This document shows, piece after piece, positions 32,614 through 44,600 of a stretch of 64,000 bases of DNA (position 1 is the first letter of the stretch; the number at the start of each line of letters is the position of its first letter). The DNA comes from Rhabditoides inermis. Taxonomy: Eukaryota; Nematoda; Chromadorea; Rhabditida; Rhabditidae. Made by a program: the position numbers and the translations under genes. The notes beneath the pieces are model-generated. The model made no database searches and had not been told where the DNA came from. It saw only the letters and a list, made by a program, of their open reading frames with translations. The stretch is taken from assembly GCA_963966185.1 (NCBI GenBank), contig CAWZYM010000209.1:1047501-1111500 (forward strand), given 5' to 3'.

Positions 32614-35600
32614 TTACCATCCTTTTTCTACCACTCGCGAATCATACTCGGTTTTCGAGAGGCGGAGAACCTGAAAAGTTATGGTTTTCGTATTTCGTGT
32701 TTCTTTCGGTCACCTTGGTTGTGCGAAAAAGTTGGTTCCGCTGCAGTATTCTAGTGTAGAGAAAAGCGGAGCAAAGCGTATAGAGCGGGATCAGCTTGAA
32801 ATCCACAAAAAAGTTAATAGTAATATGAAACTTTCACTCACATTTGTGGTGTTGAAGAATGTTTGAAGTGACTCGTGCGTATCAAACAGAGTCCTGATGA
32901 AACTGCTAGTGTAAGATTTCACTAACAATGCGAACAATACGTAGAATGTAAAGTGAAACGCGATGATTGGAGACAGGGAGTTGATCACAAATGCCACTTC
33001 TTGATGGTGGAATTTGAGAGACAAATCGTAGGAACTGAAGAAAATTTAATCTAAGGGAGTTCGCCTTTCTTCACTGTTGTAGGTTTCAGTGTCCACACTT
33101 GTTCAAAGTTTTCCATTTCAAGTTTAAAAAACAAACAAAAAAATCCAAACACTGTCAACTAATAAGAAACATGATTACTGTACTTTGTAATATGTAATAA
33201 TTGAAGATGAAGACAGTTTAGATGAACAATAAGCTTTCTACTAATTTTTATCAATTTTCGTGAAAAAAATAAAAAAAATATTTATTCACGATCAAATTAG
33301 AGGTATTGCCATTTCTAGATTTCTGCGACCCAATCGTGAACTTTTTAGTAAAGTTAGGGGCGGCGCACAGCGGCGCCCGTTTGTTTTGATCTGTGGCACG
33401 CGCAACGCGCCACTACCGAGCCACATGCGGTTCTCTCTTTTCCAATACAATATCACGGCTCGGCCCGCTGATCGCTCGCCGCTGTCACAGCGAGTGGCAC
33501 GCGTCGCATGAGCCCGCGCAGCGCGGCCGCCATTTGAAAGTGCAAAGTCAGTGCATGCCGCCTTTGAAGATTCCGACGCGGCGCGGCGCGCGACTGTGAC
33601 AAGCGATATAGGCGCGCGGCAATGAGCGGGCCGACCCGTGAATATACTCAACTAGTGTGTGTTATTTGTTATCATATCACTTTATAGGACCTATGAACAT
33701 GACTCGTGAGACCAATATCGGTTGCGGCGCCATTCTTTTGCTCTCTTTCGCTTTGCCACTGAACGTATTTACGACGACGACGATGTTTGTTTTGAAATTC
33801 TAGTCAGCTGCAAAGAGATTTTATGCATGTGCTTTTCTTGAGATAGATCAAAACAAACTACTCGTTTTCACTCATGCACTTCTCTGTAACTTTTTGACGC
33901 AGTGTTAACGCAATCAACGCACTGATTTCGCGTTAACGCACTTAAAATGTGTGGGAGTGGATGCAACGCAAATTGGTGCGTTGGAGTGCGAGAAAGTGCG
34001 TAGTTCATAGAAAAGCCGTTAACGCATTGAATATAGCGAGAAATTGCGTAGTTCCAGAAAAAACGCGAAAACGCTATGCAAATTTAAAGAATTCACTTCG
34101 TATATATTACAATATAATTACTCTCAATAAACAAAACAAACACAACTTGAAATTTTTTTTTTATTGATCAACAATTTCAATCGATACAAACAAAACTTTG
34201 CTAAACAATAACACTAATCAAGAAAATCAAGATTAATACTGTACTCGATCAGATAATTGCACACCAATCCTGCTTGATTCTCTTTTAAAAGAGGCGATGG
34301 TACCACGTCGTCGAGTAGCGCTCCTGCTGATCTGCAACACCCATCATATCACACTCTTGCGATTTGCAATACACTGAACTCTCTCTCTCTCTCTCTCTCT
34401 CCCACTCTACTCACCAGTCTTACTCTTCCTCTCCACATCCTAATATTACCACTACTAAGTGCTCTCACCTTTCCATGACGTCCTCTCCGAAGAGGCAGAT
34501 GGGCTGGTTGAGGGAACTCAGCTTCACTTCCCCGGTGGTCGAGTGATCGTCCGTCGGCAGCACCATGCCGCGCCCGCAGCGACGACGCTCGAACTCCGCT
34601 AGCACCTAACACATAACCATAAAACACATAGATCCGCGGGACGAGTCGATAAGTGACGGTTTGCACAAGTACAAATAGAATACCTTGAGCTGTCCGGCAG
34701 ACTAGACTATGATCCAGTACTTGTTGTGCTTGCCGGTGGGCTCGAAGAGGGGTCGAAGGGGTCTGATGCTCGCCCTCTTCCAACTCCCAGAAATCGCTCC
34801 GAGGCCACTAGTGCGCCTTCACGTACACCTACAGCCAACAATTAATTAAGACCGAAAAAGTAAATGTAAAAATAATATTCACAAAAATCGTTGAATGAAG
34901 ACGGACCGTGTAGCGTGGGGAGTTGTCGGGGTCGTACTTGAATCCATTCTTGCCGGAGTCCTTGCCGGTGAGGACGGGCCTGTGTGAGTAGAACTTGTAT
35001 CAAATTTAAAAAAAATATATTCTGTACAACGACATTTTACAGGCGAAACAGTTTGAAATTTTCAATGACACACATAAGGAAACATGAGCGAGACACAGTG
35101 AGTGATGACATTTACAGTTAAGTACAGTGTTATAATTTTTTTATACCCAGTACAACGATGAAAACAAATTGTTACTCACCTCATCGCTGTATTCAAGAAA
35201 GTTGATTCTACTGTCAGTTGATTCGCGCACGGCATCCTGCAACGGAGAAAGTGTTTGCAGAAAAACGCGATAAAAAGTGATGCACGTGCCAACGAAAATC
35301 AACACAAACAAAGTAAAATACAACAAAGTAAAATACTAACAAAACAGTGAGATGAACGGAATGGCCACTGCACTCCGGGCGGCGCTGTGAATGAGTTTTT
35401 CTGCTACGCTGAGTGTTGACGAACAGTCGGTAACCGTAAAAAGTTGTGCGTATCGTATTTTTTCGCAACATCGTAGATAGACCGCAGTGTTTCGTACATT
35501 TTACATTTTAGATTACATTTTAGTACATTTCAGACGATTGTACATTTTGTTTGAGCGGCAAAATGAATTAAACACGTTAATGTCCGGAGTTTACGTTTCA

Positions 35601-38600
35601 AACAATAATCAACAACAGCAATCAATAAGATCACAACGATGTGGTGTGATATATTAGAATCTTTCATTTGAAAAGCAGACAGGCAGCTTGCCACCCTTTT
35701 TTCGTCAAGCTCACTCACCGGTCGCGCGCAAGCAGCGCAACTTGGAACAGAGAAATCAATCCTTGATCGATGTCCTAGTCATCCAACATGATCCAAATCT
35801 CATTAATTGTTTGCCACTGCGTTTACAATATGCTTGCGCACAAATTGTGCTCCTGGAGAATTGGAGAGGACTTTACACGACAATGAAACTTTTTTATACT
35901 AAATATAAGTTTGATGTAAAATGAAATAGGATCGATCATGAAAATCAGAAATTCGGACTTACTTCGTGATGAGGTACAAACTTGGCACGATTTTTACAAA
36001 AGGGGGGAGAGAGAGGGGGAGAGAGAGAAGGGGAGAGAGAGGGGGGAGAGAGGGGGGAGAGAGGGGAAAGAGGGGGGGAGAGAGAGAATGGGGGAGGGGG
36101 GAGAGAGAGAAAGAGAGAGGAAAAGATAGGGGAGAGAGGGGGAGAGAGAAAAAGAGAGAGAGATAGGGGAGAGAGAGGGGGGAGAGAGAATGGGGGAGAG
36201 GGGGGAGAGAGAATGGGGGAGAGGGGGAGAGGGGGAGAGAGGGGAGATATAGGGAGATAGAGGGGAGAGAGGGAGGAGAGGGGGGCAGAGAGGGGAGAGA
36301 GAGAGGGAGAGACAACTTTTGTGAGGCATCAGCTGTTTATTTCATTGCGTACTTCTTTTTTTCATGAACATGCGAGATGATCAAAACTTCTTTTGATATA
36401 ACTTCTTTTGATTTATAACTGACAGCGGTTAAAAAATACGACAAATTGTGTCGTTTGAATTATAATTATGAACCTATCTCCTATCTCCGTTGACACAATC
36501 ACTCGCATTCGTAACGCACTTTCTCGCACTCTAACGCAACACGGGGTGCGTGATAATTGCGTAAAAAATGCGTTGTTTAAAATTTGCGTTGACACAATCA
36601 CTCGCATTCCTAACGCATTTTCTCGCAATCTAACGCAAAATAGGGTGCGTCAAAATTGCGTAAACGGTGCGTAGTTCAAAATTTGCGTTAACACTGCGTC
36701 ATTAATTACCAGAGTTAAGAGAATCGCGAGTGTATTCCAATTACAATGAGCGCGTCTCTCAATTGCTTGTTGCGTAACAGTTAATTTTTTTTAACTTGTT
36801 TATAATGCGTAACAAATTTTTTTTGGAATTCACTAATTTTTTACTTCCACGTCTGCTGTAATTAGTAGCCGCGAGTAAATTCCAATTACAATGAGCGCGT
36901 CTCTCAATTGCTTGTTGCGTAACAGTTAATTTTTTTAACTTGTTTATAATGCGTAACAATTTTTTTTGGAATTCACTAATTTTTTACTTCCGCGTCTGCT
37001 GTAATTAGTAGCCGCGAGTGAATTCCAATTACAATGAGCGCGTCTCTCAATTGCTTGTTGCGTAACAGTTATTTTTTTAACTTGTTTATAATGCGTTACA
37101 ATTTTTTTTTGGAATTCACTAATTTTTTACTTCCGCGTCTGCTGTAATTAGTAGCCGCGAGTAAATTCCAATTACAATGAGCGCGTCTCTCAATTGCTTG
37201 TTGCGTAACAGTTAATTTTTTAACTTGCTTATAATGCGTAACAAATTTTTTTTGGAATTCATTAATTTTTTACTTCCGCGTTTGCTGTAATTAGTAGCCG
37301 CGAGTAAATTCCAATTACAATGAGCGCGTCTCACAATTGCTTGTTGCGTAACAGTTAATTTTTTAACTTGCCTATAATGCGTAACATACTTTTTTTTCAG
37401 AAATCACTAACTTTTCACTTCTGCGTTTGCTGCGCCAATACAAACCGATGAAGAGTAGTAACGTAACAAAATCGATACATAAACACACCTGTAATTTCAA
37501 AATATAACTTAATTGGCTAGAAAATTTGACTCACGTCGAACGTTTGCTGTAGTTTCCATTTGTTTTGTGGGGCGATGGCTCGACACAAGACTTGCGGAGC
37601 GGTCAAGTCACTGCCCCAGGTGAGCCACGTACAAAATGCGATCAGACTCACTAACTAAAAGGGTCAGGTAAGACGAAAGAATTGTGAAGTAAGAGAGAAC
37701 AATAGGAACGTACGAACGATACGTACGACGCATATACCTCACCAGAGCGACTCCGAACTGTCTCGCGAAAGTAGCCGAGATGTGTTCGTAACGCGTGCTT
37801 AAAGGAACAGTGGCGACTTAATTCTGCAACCAGCTCTCTCAAACGCGCTTTACCACGCTGTCAGCGAGGCGACACGCTATCTCGCTGATGCACTCTCACT
37901 CCCTTCGCTCGCTCGAGTGCTAATCTCTCTCTCTTCCAGTGCCGGCAGCACGAGGGGCGGGAACGGCCGGCCGGACTCACCGCCGACCTACCACTGATCT
38001 ACCGCGGCCGCTGATTGGCTGAGAGAAGATTCGAGAGCGCGCCGGCCGCCTATATAAGCGGACAGCGCGACTGTTCCAGGCTTCAGTATGAGCGCGGCCG
38101 ATCAAGCCCTCTGAGAGCAATGGTCTCTGACCACTGGCTTGTTATCGCCGCCCCACGTTAACCATTCCCCTTTCCACTACCGCGTGGTATTCATAAACAT
38201 GTTCGTGCACTTGTGTTCTTTCATGTGATTGATATTACGGTAGTACGTGGTGACGCGGTTCACTAGTTAGTGTTCTCTCCTTGGTCGTGTGTCTTTCCCT
38301 CAGTCGGTCAACCTCTCGGTAGGGATTCCACTGCGAGCCTCTCGGCTCGTGTGAGTATCTAACAAGGGGATTATGGGCCATGTCTCTCTAGGCATCTCTT
38401 GTGACATCCAAAACCTCTCATTGGCAGCAGTCGAGTGGCGTTTAATTCGCGATTCGTATGGTAGTGGTAGTAGCTGTAGTAGTGGGTTATTCGTTTGTGC
38501 TCTAATCTGATTTCAGCGTCATGAACTGATTCCGGTATAGAGTAATAACCATACCGGACGCGCCCCTTCTCGTGTAAAGTACACACACTTGGAGGGACGG

Positions 38601-41600
38601 TTGCCGATCCACCGCCGATCGATTGAGATGGTCACAACCAGGGAGGCCGTTCGCCAGATCCAGGTATAGTTTGTCTATCCTCCTCTCTGTCTAGCAAGCT
38701 TGCTTGCGACCTGGCTTGTTATCGCCGCCCAATGCAAAACCTTTCTCTCTTCTCTCCGTTACAAGTGAAATGGAGTGAGTACGCGCGTGCATGACGGTAC
38801 AAGTCCGAGGTCAAGAGACAAGGAGGAAGACATTATCTGGTGAGTTGAGGCGAGTTTTTAGCTACGTTGCAGAGGCGCGCGGAGTGTAGAAGAGATGATC
38901 GATCTCTCTGTCTCCTCCCCAGGCCGCTCATACAAAAGAGGCCAAAGTACACGTGGGTGATACGATACAGTAGAGTGTGTAGTGTGATACCACCTCTATG
39001 TGTAGTTTCGTCGCTCAGTGTTACTTGTTGTTTCGAGTATTGTTGTTATCACGCGCGTTATCAGTAGCAGTGCTTATCAGTTGTAGACAGCGCGCGCGTT
39101 CTAATTGTTCGGTTCCCCGATCACACACTCTCTCTCTTCCCCGCTTTTCAGTGATCGCGGGCGGCAAGAGAGGGCCGATCGATACGAGGGGGAGGCATGT
39201 GTGTGCCACATGCCCCGCCCACCCCAGCCCGGCCGCCACTGCGAGTGGAACTGTGACGAGGGTGCCGTTTTCGCCGCTATTTCCGTCTATCTGCACGTGC
39301 CGCGGATTCCAACTTTCTCATCGTCATTCTACACGGAGTGAACGTGTGAGTGGGGTGCATTGTTGTTTGTTGTTTACGGCGCATTTGCTGCGTTCGTAGC
39401 TTCCTATTATTTTGCAACAATTGCGTCATATTTTCGTTTCGGAAATCGGGAATATCGATGATTATCGATTGATATCGATTGATATCGATTGATATCAACT
39501 TTTCCGAGCAATCTTTAGCAATCACTTAGTTTCATTCAATGTGTATCACTGCGCTATTCCGCTGTAGCGATGAGGCGTAGTGGCTGGCATTTATTTTGGA
39601 CTTTTTGAGTAGCTATTTGATTGGATGGGCCACCGGTGATGAGTGCGTGTTCGCGTAGCGCCAACGAAAAAACCGTCTGCGGGCGGAAGGCCGCGGCGAG
39701 CCGGTTCACCACCTCCCGGATGGTGAACGTCTTTTGGTATTAGTTAGCATTGAGGGTCTAGACATCAATAGTTAATTAGTATCAATTGTTCTTTTGTATT
39801 GCTTCTCGTTGAGCGCATTGACCACGCACTCACGTGAATGGGGTTTTTGCTGAAATTGAGAAAATCCAGCTGGTCGGATTTTCCCTTTGGTGGACTATTC
39901 GCGCGTATTTTTGTTGACGTCCCCGGATGGTTTCGCGCGGGTCCACGTGTACCAAGGCGAGATAACCTGCCCGTGATGGCCGGAGCGCCCGTAGGGATGG
40001 GATGCAAAACGATCCCTGCCCCTCCGTTAAACCAAACTAGCCTTCCCACGCGAGGTCCATTCGGTTAGCATTGAGGGTTGAAGTTGCTTCTATGGTAAGC
40101 ATCAGACGCTAATCATGAGCCCGCCTATTCTCGTTTAAGAATATTAGTAGGTGGTGGCGCACTATAGTGGTGGTATGTTAGACAGTAGTGGAACTAGTCG
40201 GAGCTTCTATGGTAAGCGGTCGGTTAGATATTGCCTGCTCTGCGATACGTCGCGGACATACGGGGACCATGCTGGGTTGATGTATGCATTGCTATAGGAA
40301 AGGGTGTTGGACGGTAGAACATGGGTTAGGACTTCGCACAGGGGAGTAGCAACGTGGTCTGACTGTCCCTCATCAGGGTTTTGATTTTGTATTAAATATT
40401 CTGTCTGTCTTTCTCTCTCTTTTCTGATTACTCATATTCATATTGTCGGTGTTCGCGTGTTTTCTCGAATGTTGCCCGCGTTCTTTTGTCATCATTTCGC
40501 GGCTCGCGCGCGCTTCCTTGAACTTCAACCCTTCTATTTGCAGGGGCTCTTCTCTAGAGTGGCGCGTCTCTCTCGTCAGGTAAGTTTGGAATAAGGTAAG
40601 TTGTATCTGTCTCTTGTGTCTAGTGAGCTCGCTCACGCCCTGGCTTGTTATCGCCGCTCCACGTTAACCAAACTTCCTCCTTTCTTTCATCTTATTCACT
40701 CTTGTGATGCGCGGGATATACGGATTTTAATGGACGAGTTGCAGTTATGCCACGAAATCTATTACTCCGAGGCGCTCGACTTTTGACGAAGGGCCGAGCA
40801 CGAGCGAAAGATCTTACTTTCAGGATCGGCGCGTTGCACAACAACACTGGCGGCGCCTTCGACCAGCTCTCCAAGCGAGCTGACTGCGAGATTCGTTCTC
40901 CCCGGCGGCACCAAGAGGCAATAGCTGAAACAGGTGAACGATCATGCGCGATACGATACAGGGTCAGTACTTCAACGACGCGATTGCGGAGGTGAACGAG
41001 ATCAAGAAGACGGAAGACGATGTTGTGGTGATGATGCGCGAGATGCCGATGACAATTTTGGCGAGCTTCGATGGGTCGAATCCCATGAGATTTCCAATCG
41101 TGTGTACCCGTCTACCAGATGAAGGCTGCGCGGATATGAAGGACGCGGAGCTGAAACAGATGCGACAACGTGCCCGCCGCCTGAGACAAGTTCAAGCGCA
41201 GCAGCGACGATCTGTACGACAAGATGCTCAGCCACGTCTACTGCGAACGTTCTAGTCGTCGACGCGGGGCGCCAGACGGTCCGCCAAATGGCTCGCCAGC
41301 GCAATCAGCCCGCTCATCGACATGTTCGCACTCGTTAAGGTGATTCCTGCAACGGCCGAAGCCCACTCGTGTGGACATCAAGGTCTGCTCTGTTCGTCAT
41401 CAACAACGGAGGTAAAGTCATCGTGGGTATGATGGGTCTCTTCCTGGTTGCTTCTTCGATTACTGCGTGCTATGGATGTGTGACTTTGGCTGCTTTTAGA
41501 TACTTTCATCGCGAGAGGAGCGAGCCGCACGTGCTTTCCACCCTGCAGACGAACATCACGGAGCAGTTCGGAGATGTAAAGTCTGCACCTACTGAGTTCA

Positions 41601-44600
41601 CTACGAACTCGCTCGACGAGTCAGAGTACGACGACTACGTATTCACCGACTCTGAGATGGACAGCAGCAGATAGATGAGCGACGACATGCCTCTCTCTTC
41701 TCTGCCCCGCCCTCTCCGATGCTGGAGTGATTCCGGACGAAGTGGAAGAGCATCCGCGTTTCAACGACAAGGAGGACTATCTGCCATGGTCGCGGCCGTG
41801 TTCGAGGACTCGGTAGACGAGGCCATATAGAAGAAGGAGGACGACGAGTTCTTGATGCAGCAGGTGAGTGACTATAATATCACTTTGAAGATGAGGACGC
41901 GTTCACGCTTCCGAAGCTGCCCCTTCTCTCATACGAGGAGGAGGAGTACGAGAAGACGGAGGATGACGTGGTTCCTTCTCTCGATGAGAACGGCGACTAC
42001 AAGGAGGTCGCGTAGACACCCGCAACCGATGAGAGCAGCGACGAGAACTACAAGGAGGCTGCAGAAGCTCCGTCTGATGATGACGTCATGGTCGAGCTGT
42101 CAGGTTCCGTGTGAGGTGAACGAGTGCCGCATGTTGGTACTGTTCGACACCGGCGCCAACATCAACATGGACTCGCCGACGACACAAGCTCAAGGCGAAT
42201 GTCAAGGTCAGCTTCCACGAAAGGATGACGGTGGACGTACAGCTCAACGGAATGAGCTACCCCACTGTGCTCATCTCCCACTACATGGCCGAGCCGAGGG
42301 ACGACGCCGGATTCCAGCTCATTATCGGAAATGAGTTTCTCCGCAAGCTATCTCGCTGGCCCATCGACTACGACCACAGAAGATTCGAGATGGAGGGACG
42401 CAGCGTGCCCATCGTCACTATGATCGAGGTTCCGAGTCAGAAGGTGGAGAAGGATAAGTTATTGCGACGCGCACTCAAATGCAGAGTTGAGTCATTTATT
42501 GATTGCAGCGTGCGGACGGGACAGATGAAGGTGACGGAGTGGTGTACGGACGGACTCGGATTCGTCAAGCACCAGCTCACCATGGAGTCGACGTTGTTGC
42601 CCATGGACGGAGGAGAGGTGCTCATCGCCAACTGCCCAACGCGGACGCGGTCGTCTACAAGGGACAGCACACTGCCGATGTGGTGACCTGTTTCCGAGCG
42701 TGTGATGACGTCGTCCAGGTGTGGTTTTACTGGTGAGTTTGTCTCTTCCTCCTCTCTGTCTAGTGAGCTTGCTCGCGACCCTGGCTTGTCATCGCCGCCC
42801 AACGCAAACAACTTTCTTATCTTGTCTTACGAATATCGCGGTCTTGTCTTTTCAAAAGTGAGAATGATATGCAGACCGTGCCGGACGAGCCACCGCTCGA
42901 TATGCTGAACACTTTGCTCCAGTTATGAGTATTATCGCGGAGAAGCAGAAGGAGAAGATGGCAGATTTATTTGAGCATTTTCAGTGACGTCATGTCAACA
43001 TCATCATACGATCTCGGTTCGTATGAGGCGGATTTGATTGATATCGGTCTGTTTACCGACGCGGAAAACGAACTACATGGTTTGTTTCCTGATGAAGTTC
43101 CGATGAAACACCTCAAAGAGGTGAACTAGCATCTTTCAGGATCTGATAGACGCGGGGAGGATTGTGCCTACAAGCAAACCAAGTTTATGTACAGCCTCGT
43201 TTGCGCGTAGAAGAGAGACGGCAGCCTCCGTCTCTACACCGTCTTCCGGAATCTCAACAAGATGACGACGCCGCTGCACACGGACGGAGAAGAGGCGCTG
43301 ATCACAAACCGCCAACGCCGACGTGGCCTGTCTCCACACTGACGATGAAGCCGACGCCGCTGCACACGGACGGAGAAGAGGCGCTGATCACAAACCGCCA
43401 ACGCCGACGTGGCCTGTCTCCACACTGACGATGCAGCCGACTCTGCTGCCCACGGCCGGAGAAGAGGTGCTGATAACAAAACACCAACGCTGACGTGGCC
43501 TATTAGAGTGATGCGGTCAGTTGAGGAGATGGAGGTGAAGGAGTTCCCGAACAGCCACAAGTTGATGCTGCCGTGGCAGGGACAGTATCACGTCATCGAG
43601 GTGGAACATCCCTACCTGAAGATCGTCAGTTGTACTTCTACCGACTTCGTTCCGGAGCGAGTGCACAAGGATCAGGTGAAGAAGTGTTTCAGCTGGACGG
43701 ACCCATCTGGAGCACTCGCTGCGCACCTCAAGAGGACAAGGCGCACCTGCGTGCTGTCGGCGCCAAACACACCGACGTTCCCGGACGCCGACCTGCGCCG
43801 CTGCTACACGACGCGGCTGATTCGAACCTGGATAGGGAGAAGGATTCATCCGAGCAGAAGTTCGTCCGCCAGCCGAATCTGAAGCGCGGACACTACAACT
43901 AGCGCACTCGCAAAGGCCGTCGTCGGAGAGTAGACGCTTCTGCCATGGATACTGTGGATTCGGACGCGTGAGTTGGGTAGAGGGCCAATTTGACACTTTT
44001 CAGCGCGTGCCGATGCTACGAGTAATTTGTAGTTTGTGCTGTTCACTTTACGTGTATTTACGGCCTTGTATAAGTATTCTTTTGTAGTTATCGAGTTTTA
44101 GTGTGCGCAGCCAGCTGACAGCCGCAGCGTGCACAGGCGTGCGCGAATGAGTTTGAGTAGTGTAGAGTACGATTTACGTGAAAGGCTTGTTACCGCCGCC
44201 CCCAGTTCACGTGAATCTTCTTACTATTCTCATACTTTCTGACCAGTGGCGACGTGGCACTATGATCGATTCCTCTTTACTACGCGGTAAGTTATTTCCA
44301 GTTTTGCTATGTTGTTGGATGTATTTAAACACTTTGTTCAGGTGTACAACTGCGCTTCCGACGATGTGTCCGTTCTGTCTCGACGAGATCGAGTTATGCG
44401 CGGTCGAACTCAACTGTCGTCCAGTTCGAGCCGAACACCGGACGACCCTGCCGCGGCATGGTCAAGTCGAGCCGAGCAAGTGGCAGGACATCTGTCGGGA
44501 CGCGTGAAGTGTGGTCTGTTCTTTTACATGGTTTTACTTTGTTCAGTAGTTTGTTACTCTAATAGGTCGTACGACACTTGTAGATTTGTAATCCTTTCAG

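Larger units (their letters stand above)
33895..36701. mobile_element. 2.8-kb TIR element carrying host gene fragments (Pack-type)
   Basis: The ends are a perfect 19-bp inverted repeat, TGACGCAGTGTTAACGCAA at 33895-33913 and its complement at 36683-36701. Both subterminal regions are crowded with GCGTTAACGCA-like words; on the right these form a tandem 100-bp duplication (36490-36700). Inside are PRPF4-like exon fragments and a second intron-bearing gene fragment, plus a GA tract. No transposase is visible. No clear target duplication was found. It lies in intron 7 of CR1. Confidence 0.65.

Noticed and set aside
33292..33651. 119-codon GC-rich minus-strand frame in CR1 intron 7
   Set aside because: No recognisable motif; both strands are open because of GC content, and there is no splice support.
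39600..40100. GC-rich stretch in the LTR element, considered as a structured RNA gene
   Set aside because: No tRNA, rRNA or snRNA signature could be recognised; most likely leader sequence of the element.
43234..43560. Minus-strand 108-codon frame with repeated RHLHRQCGDRPRRRW-like phrase
   Set aside because: Antisense to the 86-bp repeat of the LTR element; no sign of coding in that strand.
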